Numbered from the stretch's first letter, positions 9,376-20,116 are shown. The stretch: DNA of 64,000 nucleotides from Martelella sp. AD-3 (GCF_001578105.1 NZ_CP014275.1:1116001-1180000), one strand, 5' to 3'. Translations and numbers: made by a program. The notes: generated by a model not told the origin, from the letters alone.

Positions 9376-9393
9376 TCCGAGGGAGATTGCGAT

Positions 9394-9846
9394 ATGGGAA
9401 TGACCGCAGGAACAAGCGCCACGGGCGGCAGCCGCCGGGGACGAAGACGCGCGCGGCGCGGCCCCGTCAGCGAAATCAACGTGACGCCGCTCGTCGACGT
9501 CATGCTCGTGCTTCTGATCATCTTCATGGTCGCCGCGCCGATGATGACCGTCGGCGTGCCGATCGACTTGCCTGAGACGCAGGCGCAGGCGCTCAATTCC
9601 GATACCCAGCCGATCACGATTTCCGTCAATCCGGAAGGCCAGATCTATCTGCAGGAAACCGAGATCGGCATCGACGAGGTCGTGCCGAAGCTCGAGGCGA
9701 TCGCCACCACCGGCTATTCCGAGCGCATCTATGTGCGCGGCGACGCCAATGCCGATTACGGCACGGTGATGCGGGTAATGGCGCGGATTTCGGCGGCGGG
9801 TTTCAAGAATATCGGCCTGGTGACCCTGCAGGAACAGGATAGCTGA
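9394..9846 (+). CDS. tolR: Tol-Pal system protein TolR
   Basis: TolR is the ExbD-family partner of TolQ. The 150-residue protein has a basic cytoplasmic N-terminus, then EINVTPLVDVMLVLLIIFMV, which holds the single transmembrane helix with the essential proton-carrying Asp. The periplasmic domain ends in the family pattern VRGDANADYGTVMRVM. It is 18 bp after tolQ with a GAGGGAGA ribosome-binding site, so it is in the same operon. Confidence 0.96.
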   Translation: MGMTAGTSATGGSRRGRRRARRGPVSEINVTPLVDVMLVLLIIFMVAAPMMTVGVPIDLPETQAQALNSDTQPITISVNPEGQIYLQETEIGIDEVVPKLEAIATTGYSERIYVRGDANADYGTVMRVMARISAAGFKNIGLVTLQEQDS

Positions 9847-9855
9847 TTTCCCGCC

Positions 9856-11010
9856 ATGACGCGCAGCTTCGCCATTTCCTTCGTTCTGCACTGTCTGGTC
9901 ATCGGCTGGGCAGTGTTTCTGCTCGGCACGCCGCCCTCCATGGAGGTGGCCGACGTCGATGCCCTGCCGGTGACGCTGATCCCGGTCCAGGACATCACGC
10001 AGGTGCAGCAGGGCGATCAGGACGCGGAGCTTGCCGAGATCGCCGCGCCCGTTCCGACCCGGCGTCAGGACCAGGTGGCCGATGCGCAGAATGTCGGCGA
10101 AAACGAGATCGACCTGAACAGGGCGGAAGAGGCGACGCCCGACAATGTGGAACAGGAGCAGGCGGCCTTGCCGACGCCTTCGGCTGCGGAAACGCTGGAG
10201 CCTGCGCCGCAGGAGGACGTGGCCGAGGCTCCGCCGCCGCCCGTGCCTGAGCCTGCACCGCGCCCCGAGCCCGAACCGGCGCCCGCGCCCGAACCTGCGC
10301 CGTCGCAGGAGCCGGCTCCTGCGCCGGAACCCGCGCCCGCGCCCGAGCCGGAGGCCGTCGAGACACCCGAGCCCGAACCCGCGCCAACGCCTGAACCGGC
10401 CGAGGCCAGCGCGCCCGAACCCGAACCCGAACCCGCGACCCCGGCCGAGCCGGCCGAGCCGCAACTCGCCTTCCCCGATCAGGCGCCCCTTCCGACGCGC
10501 AGGCCTGAGCAACCGGCGCTGCGCGAGACCCGCACGGCTGAAGCCCCGCCGACCGACAGCCAGACCACGGCTTCCACGGAAACGGACGACTTCAACGTCG
10601 ACGACATCGCCGCGCTGCTGAATCGCACCGAGGCGACCGGCGGCGGAGCGCAACGCGCAGAAACGCCTGCCGCCCTCGGCACGCAGCGGCCCAGCAATTC
10701 CGCGCAGCTTTCGCAAAGCGAATTGGACGCGCTGCGCGGCCAGATCCAGCGCAACTGGTCGATCCTTGCCGGGCTTGACGGCGCGGAAGGCGTGCGCATA
10801 CGCATACACATGAAGCTTGATCCATCCGGTGCGATTGTCGGAACGCCAGAGGTGACGGCGACCGGCGGCAGCGAGAGCGCGCGGCGCATTCTTGCCGGCG
10901 GGGCCCGCCGCGCGGTGCTGAAATCCTCGCCCTTTGTCCAACTTCCGCCGGAAAAATATGACGCCTGGAGCGAAGTTATCGTGAACTTCGACCCAAGCCA
11001 GATGCTTTAA
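9856..11010 (+). CDS. tolA: TolA-like cell envelope protein, proline/glutamate-rich
   Basis: The 384-residue protein has one N-terminal membrane helix (residues 5-25), a long central segment and a C-terminal TolA/TonB-like domain after about residue 290 (LDALRGQIQRNWSI). The central part is not the Ala/Lys helix of enteric TolA but a low-complexity run of Pro-Glu-Pro-Ala units (about residues 120-205). In Tol-Pal this protein spans the periplasm from TolQR to Pal and TolB. It starts 9 bp after tolR. The symbol rests mainly on gene order and the C-terminal domain. Confidence 0.87.
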   Translation: MTRSFAISFVLHCLVIGWAVFLLGTPPSMEVADVDALPVTLIPVQDITQVQQGDQDAELAEIAAPVPTRRQDQVADAQNVGENEIDLNRAEEATPDNVEQEQAALPTPSAAETLEPAPQEDVAEAPPPPVPEPAPRPEPEPAPAPEPAPSQEPAPAPEPAPAPEPEAVETPEPEPAPTPEPAEASAPEPEPEPATPAEPAEPQLAFPDQAPLPTRRPEQPALRETRTAEAPPTDSQTTASTETDDFNVDDIAALLNRTEATGGGAQRAETPAALGTQRPSNSAQLSQSELDALRGQIQRNWSILAGLDGAEGVRIRIHMKLDPSGAIVGTPEVTATGGSESARRILAGGARRAVLKSSPFVQLPPEKYDAWSEVIVNFDPSQML

Positions 11011-11089
11011 CGGTTAACCGGAGGAACGCGGAGGGACTAAACCCGCCGCAGCAGACCGTCGCACTCAACGCTGAAAGGCCTGACCTGTC

Positions 11090-12397
11090 ATGCTCAAACG
11101 CTGTCTCGTATTTCTGTCTGTCGCCTGGGCCGGGCTCGGCCTTATCTTCGTCGCGCCGGCCTATGCGCTGGTCGAGATCGACATCTCGCGCGGCAATGTC
11201 CAGCCGCTGCCGATTGCGATCACCGATTTCATTTCGGATGACGGACTTGGCGCGGACATTTCCGGCGTGATCGCCGCGGATCTTCAGCGTTCCGGCCTGT
11301 TCAAGCCGGTCGACCGCTCCGCCTTCATCCAGCAGATCAACGATCCGGACCAGACGCCGCGGTTTCAGGACTGGCAACTGATCAGCGCCGAGGCGCTGGT
11401 CGTCGGCCGCGTCACCCGCGAGGCGGATGGCCGCCTGCGCTCCGAGTTCCGGCTGTGGGACACCTATGCCGGCCAGCAGATCATCGGCCAGCAGTTCTAT
11501 ACCCAGCCGGACAACTGGCGCCGCGTTGCCCATATCATCGCCGACTCGATCTACCAGGCGCTGACGGGGGAACAGGGCTATTTCGACAGCCGGATCGTCT
11601 ACGTTTCCGAAAGCGGACCGAAAACCGCCCGCAAGCGCCAGCTCGCGATCATGGACCAGGACGGCTACAATGTCCGCATGCTGACCGACGGCCAGTATAT
11701 GGTGCTGACGCCGCGCTTCTCGCCGAACCGGCAGGAAGTGACCTACATGTCTTACGAGAACGACCAGCCGCGCGTCTATCTTCTGCAACTGGAGACGGGA
11801 CAGCGGGAGGTGGTCGGCAACTTCCCCGGCATGACGTTTGCGCCGCGCTTTTCCCCGGATGGCCAGCGCATCATCATGAGCCTGCAACAGGACGGCAACG
11901 CCAACATCTACACGATGGACCTGAGGACCCGCGCCACGACCCGGCTGACCAGCACGGCCGCCATCGATACCTCGCCCTCCTATGCGCCCGACGGTAACCA
12001 GATCGTGTTCGAAAGCGACCGCGGCGGTCGTCAGCAGCTTTACGTGATGAATGCCGACGGCTCGAACCAGCGCCGAATCTCCTTCGGCGACGGCAGCTAT
12101 TCGACGCCGGTCTGGTCGCCGCGCGGCGATCTCATCGCCTTTACCAAGCAGTCCGGCGGCAAGTTCTCCATCGGCGTGATGAAGCCGGACGGCAGCGGCG
12201 AACGCATCCTGACCACCGGCTTCCACAATGAGGGCCCGACCTGGGCGCCGAACGGCCGCGTGCTGATGTTCTTCCGCCAGAATGCCGGCGAGGGTGGCCC
12301 GCACCTTTATTCCATCGACCTGACGGGCTATAACGAACAGCGGATTTCGACGCCTGATTTTGCCTCCGATCCGGCCTGGTCGCCGCTTCTCGAATAG
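11090..12397 (+). CDS. tolB: Tol-Pal system beta-propeller protein TolB
   Basis: TolB is a periplasmic protein that binds Pal. The 435-residue precursor has a signal peptide ending in APAYA (residue 26), an N-terminal alpha/beta domain and a six-bladed propeller made of WD-like units, seen as repeats of [41 protein letters not shown] and [12 protein letters not shown]. It lies 79 bp after tolA and is followed by a 209-bp gap before pal. Confidence 0.96.
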   Translation: MLKRCLVFLSVAWAGLGLIFVAPAYALVEIDISRGNVQPLPIAITDFISDDGLGADISGVIAADLQRSGLFKPVDRSAFIQQINDPDQTPRFQDWQLISAEALVVGRVTREADGRLRSEFRLWDTYAGQQIIGQQFYTQPDNWRRVAHIIADSIYQALTGEQGYFDSRIVYVSESGPKTARKRQLAIMDQDGYNVRMLTDGQYMVLTPRFSPNRQEVTYMSYENDQPRVYLLQLETGQREVVGNFPGMTFAPRFSPDGQRIIMSLQQDGNANIYTMDLRTRATTRLTSTAAIDTSPSYAPDGNQIVFESDRGGRQQLYVMNADGSNQRRISFGDGSYSTPVWSPRGDLIAFTKQSGGKFSIGVMKPDGSGERILTTGFHNEGPTWAPNGRVLMFFRQNAGEGGPHLYSIDLTGYNEQRISTPDFASDPAWSPLLE

Positions 12398-12606
12398 CGG
12401 CGCCCGAGTTTTTCGACCTCGCATTCACCCTTTGTTAACGGTGTTTGTTGAGGGGGGATTAACGGCGATTTGATAGGTCATTTCGTCAATGTCGGCAGGT
12501 GCGCAAGACGCGATCAGCGCGCGGCCGTCACGGTAGAAAAAAACGCGTATCTGGTCCGACCGAAGGGTGCTGGACTTTTGATTGGAACGCTTGAAGGAGA
12601 GCGGTA

Positions 12607-13149
12607 ATGAGCCGAGCCACGCTTGGAGTTGAAGGCCTTTCCAGGAAAAGGGCGATGAGGCCTGCTATCGTCGCGCTGTGCGCGGTCATGGCGCTTGGCC
12701 TTGCCGGCTGCGCATCCAAGCAGGACAACCTGCCGGGCAGCGGCCAGGGCATGGCGGGCGCCAATGCGGGCGTCGCCTCTCCGGGCAGCGTCCAGGATTT
12801 CGACCTCAATGTCGGCGACACGGTCTATTTCGAGACCGATTCGGCCGCGATCACCCCGATCGCCGCGCAGACGCTCGACAAGCAGGCCCAGTGGCTGCAG
12901 CGCTACACCAGCTATGCTATCCGCGTCGAAGGCCATGCCGACGAGCGCGGCACGCGCGAATACAATCTGGCGCTCGGCGCCCGCCGCGCCACGGCCACCA
13001 AGAACTACCTCGTCTCGCGCGGCATTCCGGCCAACCGGATTTCGACGATTTCCTACGGCAAGGAGCGCCCCGTCGCCGTCTGCGACAACATCTCCTGCTG
13101 GTCGCAGAACCGCCGCACGGTGACCGTATTGCGCGGCGCCGGAAGTTGA
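12607..13149 (+). CDS. pal: peptidoglycan-associated lipoprotein Pal
   Basis: Pal anchors the outer membrane to peptidoglycan. The 180-residue precursor has a lipobox LAGC (Cys35), a short linker and an OmpA-like domain with the diaminopimelate-binding region VEGHADERGTREYNLALGARRA. The start at 12607 has GGAGAG 7 bases upstream; an internal ATG at 12655 would give a shorter signal peptide. A strong terminator follows directly. Confidence 0.96.
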   Translation: MSRATLGVEGLSRKRAMRPAIVALCAVMALGLAGCASKQDNLPGSGQGMAGANAGVASPGSVQDFDLNVGDTVYFETDSAAITPIAAQTLDKQAQWLQRYTSYAIRVEGHADERGTREYNLALGARRATATKNYLVSRGIPANRISTISYGKERPVAVCDNISCWSQNRRTVTVLRGAGS

Positions 13150-13168
13150 TCCCGATGTCCCGATGAAG

Positions 13169-13198
13169 AAAAAAAACCGGCCGCGCGCCGGTTTTTTT
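13169..13198 (+). terminator. rho-independent terminator after pal
   Basis: The stem CCGGC (13177-13181) pairs with GCCGG (13187-13191) around a CGCGC loop. It is flanked by seven A residues before and seven T residues after, which extend the pairing and give the U-tract. Because both sides carry A/T runs it could stop transcription from either direction, but only plus-strand genes lie nearby. Confidence 0.85.
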
Positions 13199-13311
13199 GT
13201 GTCCGCAGTGCATGAAAACGCGTTTTGATCTAAATATGGCCAGAAACGGCATGTCGGAGAACATGCAGGTCTGTTTTACTGGTTTCAGGGACAGTTTTTG
13301 GGAAAAGGATC

Positions 13312-14130
13312 ATGAGAAAAGCAATTTTGTGTCTGCTGGCAGGCTCCGCCGTCCTCGGCATGCAGGCAAGCGCCTCGGCCACCGGCCTGTCGCTTTTTCC
13401 GGCAACCGGCGGCGGACAAGGGCAGGTGGTTCAGGTTCAGGCAACCGACCCGGCCATGCGGATCATGCAGCTTGAGGAGCAGGTCAGGAACCTCAACGGC
13501 CAGGTCGAGGACCTGAGCTTCCAGCTGCTGCAGATGGAAGAGCGGATCCGCAAATTGCAGGAGGACATGGAATTCCGCCTGCAGGATCTGGAAAGCGGCA
13601 TGGCCGCGCCGCCTTCATCCGGCAGCGGGCCGGACAATGAAACGGCGTCGATCGACAACCTCCCGCCGATGCCCGACAGCGCCGTGAATGACGCCACCAT
13701 GCCCGGCGAGGTCTCGCCTGACCTGCCGGAGGGAGCGGAAGGCGGCGGCGATGATGCCGCCTTCTATAACGTCGCCTACAACCTCATCCTTTCGGGTGAC
13801 TATCAGCAAGCCGAGGATGCCTTCGGCGAATTCGTGCTGAGCTATCCGAATAGTCCGCTCATTCCCGATGCGAGTTTCTGGCTCGGCGAATCGATGCTGG
13901 CGCAGCAGAAATTCAACGAGGCCGCCAAGACCTTCCTGAACGCCTACAAGGCCTATGGCACATCCGACAAGGCGCCGGAAATGCTGCTGAAGCTCGGCCA
14001 GTCGCTGGCCGGCATGGACAACAAGGACGCCGCCTGCGCCACCTTCGCCGAAGTGCCGACGCGCTATCCCGATGCCGCGCAGGCCGTCCTCGACAAGGCG
14101 CGCGCGGAGCTTGCGGCCAACGGATGCTGA
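13312..14130 (+). CDS. cpoB: Tol-Pal system protein CpoB (YbgF)
   Basis: CpoB coordinates PBP1b-type synthesis with Tol-Pal during outer-membrane constriction in E. coli. The 272-residue precursor has a signal peptide (cleavage after about residue 23, ASASA), a coiled-coil trimerisation segment (roughly residues 45-90, LEEQVRNLNGQVEDL) and a C-terminal TPR domain (about 150-270) with YNLILSGDYQQAEDAF and SFWLGESMLAQQKFNEAA. It is separated from pal by the terminator, so it probably has its own promoter, and it overlaps tilS by 7 bp. Confidence 0.94.
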   Translation: MRKAILCLLAGSAVLGMQASASATGLSLFPATGGGQGQVVQVQATDPAMRIMQLEEQVRNLNGQVEDLSFQLLQMEERIRKLQEDMEFRLQDLESGMAAPPSSGSGPDNETASIDNLPPMPDSAVNDATMPGEVSPDLPEGAEGGGDDAAFYNVAYNLILSGDYQQAEDAFGEFVLSYPNSPLIPDASFWLGESMLAQQKFNEAAKTFLNAYKAYGTSDKAPEMLLKLGQSLAGMDNKDAACATFAEVPTRYPDAAQAVLDKARAELAANGC

Positions 14131-15446
14131 CGCCGGCGCCCGCCGTCGTCCTTCCGCAGGCCTGCGCGGCAACGGCCGCGGCGCGGGACTTCCTGCTTTC
14201 GCTCAAGAAAGACTGTCATCTCCTCGTCGCTGTTTCCGGCGGCGGCGATTCGATCGGCCTGCTGACCGCGCTTGACGAGGCCCGGCGCGCTTCCGGAAGG
14301 GAGGATGTCAGGCTTTCGGCCGCGACCGTCGACCATGCCCTGCGCGCAGCGGCAGCCGAAGAGGCTGCCTGGGTCGAAACCTTCTGCGCCGCCCGCGGCA
14401 TTGCCCACGCGACATTGCGCTGGACGGGCGAGAAGCCCGTGTCCGGCCTGATGGCAGCCGCCCGCGACGCCCGCTACCGGCTGCTCGCCGGAGAGGCGAA
14501 GCGTCTCGGCGCGCACGCGATCGCGCTTGCCCATACGATGGAGGATCAGGCCGAGACCCTTGCCATGCGCCGCGCGCGCAACCGGTCCGCTCTTGCGAGC
14601 GGCATGGCCGATAGGACGCTGGTCGAGGCCGCGATCTGGGTCGTGCGCCCGTTTCTCCGGGTCCGGCGCGGGACGATCCGCGCGTTTCTCGATGCGCGCG
14701 GCCTTTCCTGGATCGAGGACCCGAGCAATGAAGACGCGCGCTTCGAACGCGTGCGCGTTCGCCGCATGGTGCGCGACCGGGTCGAGGCCCTGGCGGGCGA
14801 GGCGGAAAGCGCCGCGCGGGCGCGCCGGGCTCTTTCGCAGGAGGCTGCGAGCCTCTTCGCTTCGGCCGCCACGCTCCACGAAGGCATCCTTGCCGAACTC
14901 GATGCGCGCCTTCTGACAGACGCGCCGGCGCCGGCGCGCTACCTTCTCAACCTGCTCATTCCCGTTCTCGGCGGCCTGGCCTATGGTCCGGGCGGCGCGG
15001 CGCTCGAGCGGGCCATGGCGTTGTGTGCGGGCCCGCACGGCGCACGCATGACGGCCGGACGCTGCCTGCTCGAAAGGCACCGTGACGCGCTGTTCGTCGT
15101 GCGCGAGGGGCGGGACCTTGGGCAAAACGAGATCCCGCCGGGCCGGGCCGGAATCTGGGACGGGCGTTTTCGCATTGAAAACCGCTCGTGCGAAACGCTG
15201 CACATCGCCCCTGCCGGCGTTGATGCGGCAAGCCCTGGCGAGGAGGCTTTCCTGCCGCGCCGGCTCGCGCGGCTTGCCGGGAAGGTTCGTCCCGCCCTGC
15301 CGCCGTTCGAAGACGTTTCCTGTACGCCGTTCCTGGCGCCGTTCGACCGCTTCCTGCCGGGTTTCGAACTTGCGCTCGCCAATGCGATAGCGGCGGCTTT
15401 CGCCCGTCCGGCCTATCCCGATCCGGCCCCGGCCTATTTGCGGTGA
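14124..15446 (+). CDS. tilS: tRNA(Ile)-lysidine synthase
   Basis: TilS adds lysine to C34 of tRNA-Ile(CAU), changing its codon from AUG to AUA. The 440-residue protein has the ATP pyrophosphatase loop SGGGDS at residues 38-43 and the downstream motifs AHTMEDQAET and WIEDPSNED of the family. The start ATG lies inside the end of cpoB (7-bp overlap), which indicates translational coupling. The C-terminal half is Ala/Arg-rich and less conserved. Confidence 0.95.
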   Translation: MLTPAPAVVLPQACAATAAARDFLLSLKKDCHLLVAVSGGGDSIGLLTALDEARRASGREDVRLSAATVDHALRAAAAEEAAWVETFCAARGIAHATLRWTGEKPVSGLMAAARDARYRLLAGEAKRLGAHAIALAHTMEDQAETLAMRRARNRSALASGMADRTLVEAAIWVVRPFLRVRRGTIRAFLDARGLSWIEDPSNEDARFERVRVRRMVRDRVEALAGEAESAARARRALSQEAASLFASAATLHEGILAELDARLLTDAPAPARYLLNLLIPVLGGLAYGPGGAALERAMALCAGPHGARMTAGRCLLERHRDALFVVREGRDLGQNEIPPGRAGIWDGRFRIENRSCETLHIAPAGVDAASPGEEAFLPRRLARLAGKVRPALPPFEDVSCTPFLAPFDRFLPGFELALANAIAAAFARPAYPDPAPAYLR

Positions 15447-15556
15447 GAAAATGAATCTTGGGACCGGCTTGTCTTGGCAAGACATGGCACGGACCCTATG
15501 TTAGGCGTAATTCAGCGGCATTGTGACGTGCCGGAAATATGATTTCGGGGAGTTTA

Positions 15557-17503
15557 ATGAACCCAAACCTACGCAATATTGCGCTATGGGCGATAATCGC
15601 GTTGCTGCTGGTCGCGCTGTTCAGCATGTTCCAGTCGACGCCGTCGCAGAACACCGGCAACCAGGTGGCCTATTCGCAATTCGTATCCAGCGTTGAAGCC
15701 GGCAGGGTCAAGGAAGTGACCATTACCGGCAACAACATCACCGGCACCTACACCAGTGGCGGCTCGCCCTTCCACACCTATGCCCCGGTCATCGACGACA
15801 ACCTGCTCACCAAGCTCGAGAACAACAATGTCGACGTCACGGCCAAGCCGGTCAGCGACGGTTCGGGCGGCATACTGAGCTATGTCGGCACGCTTCTGCC
15901 GATGCTGCTGATCCTCGGCGTCTGGCTGTTCTTCATGCGCCAGATGCAGGGCGGATCGCGCGGCGCGATGGGCTTCGGCAAGTCCAAGGCCAAGCTTCTG
16001 ACGGAAGCCCACGGCCGGGTGACCTTTGACGATGTCGCCGGCGTTGACGAAGCCAAGCAGGACCTCGAGGAGATCGTCGAATTCCTGCGCGACCCGCAGA
16101 AGTTCCAGCGTCTCGGCGGCCGCATTCCGCGCGGCGTGCTGCTCGTCGGCCCGCCCGGAACGGGCAAGACGCTGCTGGCGCGTTCGGTGGCAGGCGAGGC
16201 CAATGTGCCGTTCTTCACCATTTCCGGTTCCGACTTCGTTGAAATGTTCGTCGGCGTCGGCGCAAGCCGCGTGCGCGACATGTTCGAGCAGGCCAAGAAG
16301 AATGCTCCCTGCATCATCTTCATCGACGAGATTGATGCTGTCGGCCGTCATCGCGGCGCCGGTCTCGGCGGCGGCAATGACGAGCGCGAGCAGACGCTGA
16401 ACCAGCTTCTCGTGGAGATGGACGGCTTCGAGGCGAATGAAGGCGTGATCCTGATCGCCGCGACCAACCGTCCCGACGTTCTCGATCCCGCGCTTCTGCG
16501 TCCCGGCCGTTTCGACCGTCAGGTCGTCGTGCCGAACCCGGATATCGTCGGTCGCGAGCGCATCCTCAAGGTCCATGCCCGCAACACGCCGCTGGCGCCG
16601 AATGTCGATCTCAAGGTGGTTGCCCGCGGTACCCCGGGCTTTTCCGGCGCAGACCTGATGAACCTCGTCAACGAAGCCGCGCTGATGGCGGCGAGGCGCA
16701 ACAAGCGTCTGGTCACGATGGCCGAGTTCGAGGACGCCAAGGACAAGATCATGATGGGCGCCGAACGGCGTTCCACCGCGATGACCGAGGCGGAGAAAAA
16801 GCTCACGGCCTATCACGAGGCGGGACATGCGATGGTGGCGCTCAAGGTGCCGGTGGCCGATCCCGTCCACAAGGCGACGATCATTCCGCGCGGACGCGCG
16901 CTTGGCATGGTGATGCAATTGCCCGAGGGCGACCGCTATTCCATGAGCTACAAGTGGATGATCTCGCGGCTTGCGATCATGATGGGCGGTCGTGTTGCCG
17001 AGGAACTCACCTTCGGCAAGGACAACATCACCTCCGGCGCATCCTCCGATATCGAGCAGGCGACCAAGCTTGCCCGGGCGATGGTGACGCAATGGGGCTT
17101 TTCTGACGAGCTCGGCCAGGTTTCCTACGGCGAGAACCAGCAGGAGGTCTTCCTCGGGCATTCGGTGTCGCAGTCGAAGAATGTTTCGGAATCGACCGCG
17201 CAGAAGATCGATTCCGAGGTGCGACGCCTGATCGACGAGGCCTATGTCGAAGCGACGAAGATCCTCAAGGAGAACCATGACGGCTTCGTCGCGGTTGCCG
17301 AGGGTCTGCTCGAATACGAGACGCTCTCCGGCGACGAGATCAAGGCGATCCTGCAGGGCGAGAAGCCCGCCCGCGATCTCGGCGACGACACGCCGCCCTC
17401 GCGCGGCTCTGCGGTGCCTTCCATGGGGCCGAAGAAGGACGCTCCTTCCGGCAAGCCTTCGGACGGCAAGGAAGGCGACGGCTTCGAGCCGCAGCCGAAC
17501 TGA
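15557..17503 (+). CDS. ftsH: ATP-dependent zinc metalloprotease FtsH
   Basis: FtsH is a membrane-anchored AAA+ protease that degrades misfolded membrane proteins and regulators. The 648-residue protein has two transmembrane helices (about 8-26 and 110-128), Walker A GPPGTGKT (198-205), Walker B IIFIDEID, the second region of homology and the zinc site HEAGH starting at His420. The start at 15557 is preceded by GGGGAG; an in-frame ATG at 15539 lacks such a site. The tail is Pro/Gly/Asp-rich. Confidence 0.97.
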   Translation: MNPNLRNIALWAIIALLLVALFSMFQSTPSQNTGNQVAYSQFVSSVEAGRVKEVTITGNNITGTYTSGGSPFHTYAPVIDDNLLTKLENNNVDVTAKPVSDGSGGILSYVGTLLPMLLILGVWLFFMRQMQGGSRGAMGFGKSKAKLLTEAHGRVTFDDVAGVDEAKQDLEEIVEFLRDPQKFQRLGGRIPRGVLLVGPPGTGKTLLARSVAGEANVPFFTISGSDFVEMFVGVGASRVRDMFEQAKKNAPCIIFIDEIDAVGRHRGAGLGGGNDEREQTLNQLLVEMDGFEANEGVILIAATNRPDVLDPALLRPGRFDRQVVVPNPDIVGRERILKVHARNTPLAPNVDLKVVARGTPGFSGADLMNLVNEAALMAARRNKRLVTMAEFEDAKDKIMMGAERRSTAMTEAEKKLTAYHEAGHAMVALKVPVADPVHKATIIPRGRALGMVMQLPEGDRYSMSYKWMISRLAIMMGGRVAEELTFGKDNITSGASSDIEQATKLARAMVTQWGFSDELGQVSYGENQQEVFLGHSVSQSKNVSESTAQKIDSEVRRLIDEAYVEATKILKENHDGFVAVAEGLLEYETLSGDEIKAILQGEKPARDLGDDTPPSRGSAVPSMGPKKDAPSGKPSDGKEGDGFEPQPN

Positions 17504-17511
17504 GAAGCTGA

Positions 17512-17537
17512 ACCGCCGGCAGCCCCGGCGGTTTTTC
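17512..17537 (+). terminator. rho-independent terminator after ftsH
   Basis: ACCGCCGG (17512-17519) pairs with CCGGCGGT (17525-17532) around CAGCC, followed by a run of T. It begins 8 bases after the ftsH stop and separates ftsH from glmM. Confidence 0.8.
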
Positions 17538-17750
17538 TTATTGCGCATTGAACTCTGACGCAGGAATGCCTGCATCCACGCAATCTCACAGAAGGCGGAC
17601 GTTCCGCGCTGCACGTTCCGGTAACGTCGTGTTAGCGTTGTTGACGTTATTTTATGTGCCTTGCGGCGGATTTTCTGCCAATAGGACGCTGGAACACGCC
17701 CGGCAGAGACATGACGGTTGCCCCCCAGGGCGGCTTTGACGAGGAACGAC

Positions 17751-19109
17751 ATGGCACGCAAATATTTCGGAACCGACGGTATTCGGGGACAGTCCAACAC
17801 CTTCCCGATGACGCCCGATCTCGCCATGCGGGTCGGGATTGCGGTCGGCACGATCTTCCGCCGCAACGATCATGCCCGCCGCGTTGTGATCGGCAAGGAC
17901 ACGCGTCTGTCCGGCTATATGCTGGAAAACGCGCTGGTCGCCGGCTTTACCGCCGCCGGCCTCAATGTCTACCTGCTGGGCCCGATCCCGACGCCGGCCG
18001 TCGCCATGCTGACGCGTTCGCTGAGGGCCGATGTCGGCGTCATGATTTCCGCCTCGCACAATCCTTACGCCGACAACGGCATCAAGCTTTTCGGTCCCGA
18101 CGGCTACAAGATGTCGGACGAGATCGAGGCCCGGATCGAGGCGCTGGTCGATCGTGACGATTTCTATTCCCAGCTTGCCCGTTCCAACGAGATCGGCCGC
18201 GCCAGCCGCGTCGAGGGCGACATCTACCGCTATATCGAATTCGTCAAGCGCACGCTTCCCCGGGATGTGACGCTGCACGGTCTGCGCGTCGTCGTCGACT
18301 GCGCCAACGGTGCGGCTTACAAGGCGGCGCCGACGGCGCTCTGGGAACTCGGCGCCGACGTGGTGACGATCGGGGCGGAGCCGAACGGCCTCAACATCAA
18401 CAAGGAATGCGGCTCGACCTATCCGAAGACGCTGCAGGCCAAGGTGCATGAAGTGCGCGCCGATATCGGCATCGCGCTCGATGGCGATGCCGACCGGGTG
18501 ATCATCGTCGACGAGAAGGGCAACATCATCGACGGCGACCAGCTGATGGCCGTGATTGTCGGCAATCTTGCCGACGACGGCGAGCTCAAGGGCAATGGCC
18601 TCGTGGCGACCGTCATGTCCAATCTCGGCCTTGAGCGCCACCTGAACGCCAGGGGGCTGGAACTCGCACGCACCAAGGTGGGCGACCGCTATGTGGTCGA
18701 ATACATGCGCAAACATGGCCACAATGTCGGCGGCGAACAGTCCGGTCATATCGTGCTCTCCGATTTCGGCACCACCGGCGACGGCCTGGTGGCCGCGCTG
18801 CAGATCCTTGCCGCCGTCAAGCGGGCGGACAAGCCGGTGAGCGAGGTCTGCCGCAAGTTCGAGCCGGTGCCCCAGCTTCTGCGCAACGTTCGCATTGCGG
18901 CGGGCGCCGTGCCGTTGGAAGACGGCAACGTCAAACAGGCGATTGCCGATGCCGAGGCGGAGCTGAAGGGCCGCGGACGCCTCGTCATCCGTCCGTCAGG
19001 CACCGAGCCGCTGATCCGCGTGATGGCGGAGGGCGATGATCCCGCCCAGGTCGAGCGCGTCGTTTCTGGCCTCATCGACGTGATCTCCAACGTGCGCGAT
19101 GCCGCCTGA
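17751..19109 (+). CDS. glmM: phosphoglucosamine mutase
   Basis: GlmM converts glucosamine-6-phosphate to glucosamine-1-phosphate on the way to UDP-GlcNAc for peptidoglycan and LPS. The 452-residue protein starts [13 protein letters not shown] with GAGGAA upstream. The active phosphoserine is Ser102 in ISASHNP, the metal loop is DGDADR and the phosphate-binding motif [10 protein letters not shown] is near the C-terminus. A GCGGGCA/TGCCCGC hairpin at 19145-19166 may help end the transcript but lacks a clear U-run. Confidence 0.97.
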   Translation: MARKYFGTDGIRGQSNTFPMTPDLAMRVGIAVGTIFRRNDHARRVVIGKDTRLSGYMLENALVAGFTAAGLNVYLLGPIPTPAVAMLTRSLRADVGVMISASHNPYADNGIKLFGPDGYKMSDEIEARIEALVDRDDFYSQLARSNEIGRASRVEGDIYRYIEFVKRTLPRDVTLHGLRVVVDCANGAAYKAAPTALWELGADVVTIGAEPNGLNINKECGSTYPKTLQAKVHEVRADIGIALDGDADRVIIVDEKGNIIDGDQLMAVIVGNLADDGELKGNGLVATVMSNLGLERHLNARGLELARTKVGDRYVVEYMRKHGHNVGGEQSGHIVLSDFGTTGDGLVAALQILAAVKRADKPVSEVCRKFEPVPQLLRNVRIAAGAVPLEDGNVKQAIADAEAELKGRGRLVIRPSGTEPLIRVMAEGDDPAQVERVVSGLIDVISNVRDAA

Positions 19110-19333
19110 GTTTTTCCGAACATCCGGCGTCTCATGACCTCATTGCGGGCAGGGCTCTTTGCCCGCTGCGTTTGCCGTTTCGGGCATTTTCCAAAGCCGC
19201 GATGCCCTTCGGCATGTTTTCTTTGATCTCCTGCGCCGGTCCGGCTTTGTCCGGACGAATCTGGCCATATTCCTGTTGCAGCATAACCCGGCGTTGCGGC
19301 GCTTTTGGGTTTTTGAGGCAGGAGGACTGGCAG

Positions 19334-19786
19334 ATGTCTGCAGCAGCTTTGATTGTGGTGACCATTCTCGGCTGCGATGACAGCCTGACCCGGTGCCAGT
19401 ATATCGATACCTCGCCGGATAGCTATGAAAGCGTCGCTCTGTGCGACACCGCGCTGGAGCGCGATCTCAGCCACTTTAAATACTCCGAATATGCGAGCGT
19501 CATCGGGGTTTGCCGGTCCGAGGATGAGCCGATTGAAGCGGCGCTCGGCGGCGTTGCCGTGACAGGGATACCCGAAGAGCAGGCAAGGCTTGCTGCCGGA
19601 CCGCAGCCCGGGAATGACGGCCACGTGCCGGAGCATGGAAACAGGTTGCTGATCCTCGCAGACGGAGCTCTGGACAAGGCCGTTTCCGTTCTGCCCGACA
19701 AGGCGCAGGTCCGGGCTGTGCTCCTTGCGCCCGTCGACGCCGTGAAGAATGGCTATGCCTGGACTGTGGGCCGGCTCGGCCTGTAA
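19334..19786 (+). CDS. conserved hypothetical protein, rhizobial type
   Basis: The 150-residue product starts MSAAALIVVTILGCDDS with a strong GGAGGA ribosome-binding site 7 bases upstream; an open frame continues upstream but has no such site. The first 70 residues resemble a short hypothetical family that I recall from rhizobia (LGCDDS...QY.....SVALCDTALE). The rest (GLRP-like stretch PEEQARLAAGPQPG and an ILADGALDKAVSVLPD segment) is Ala/Val-rich. I see no enzymatic motif, transmembrane helix or clear signal peptide. Function unknown. Confidence 0.7.
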   Translation: MSAAALIVVTILGCDDSLTRCQYIDTSPDSYESVALCDTALERDLSHFKYSEYASVIGVCRSEDEPIEAALGGVAVTGIPEEQARLAAGPQPGNDGHVPEHGNRLLILADGALDKAVSVLPDKAQVRAVLLAPVDAVKNGYAWTVGRLGL

Positions 19787-20116
19787 CGCTGGATCATCGG
19801 GCGGTTAATCTGAGCCGCCCGATGATCCATCTCTTTGTTTAGGCGAATCGGGTTATCGAAAAACCGGTAACCACTTTTTCGCCCGATACTCCAGAGGATC
19901 GCTGTCGCCTCCTTGTCTTCAATCGACTGCGACGCGCCGTGCTGCATTCGCCGCCCAGACCAAAATTGGGACTACCTCTTCTGGTTCGTTGACGCGGAAA
20001 AGATTGTCAAACTATTGATTCTACTGGTCCGGGAGGTTGCAGGCACAGCGTCTTCAAGAGCTTCGCCTCGGTAATCGAGACCCATTGGATCGCCTCAATT
20101 GCAAGGATGAAGTTTC
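19787..20116. other. intergenic region upstream of the choloylglycine-hydrolase gene
   Basis: No gene was recognised in these 330 bases, which are visibly less GC-rich than the flanking genes. A candidate promoter (TTGACG, 18-bp spacer, TATTGA) lies at 19989-20018. The start of the region contains the inverted pair CGGGCGGTTAATC / GAGCCGCCCGATGATC that may act as a transcription stop for the hypothetical gene before it. Confidence 0.45.
19989..20018 (+). promoter_or_regulatory. candidate sigma-70 promoter
   Basis: TTGACG at 19989-19994 and TATTGA at 20013-20018 are spaced by 18 bases and sit about 100 bases before the start of the choloylglycine-hydrolase family gene. This is a pattern match only. 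Confidence 0.3.

Noticed and set aside
10210..10470. CRISPR-like or tandem DNA repeat in tolA
   Set aside because: The regular pattern comes from Pro-Glu-Pro-Ala codons within a coding frame; no spacers or constant repeat unit.
8647..10941. Long minus-strand frame opposite tolQRA
   Set aside because: It is a GC-rich shadow of the tol genes with low-complexity Gly/Arg content and no conserved domain.
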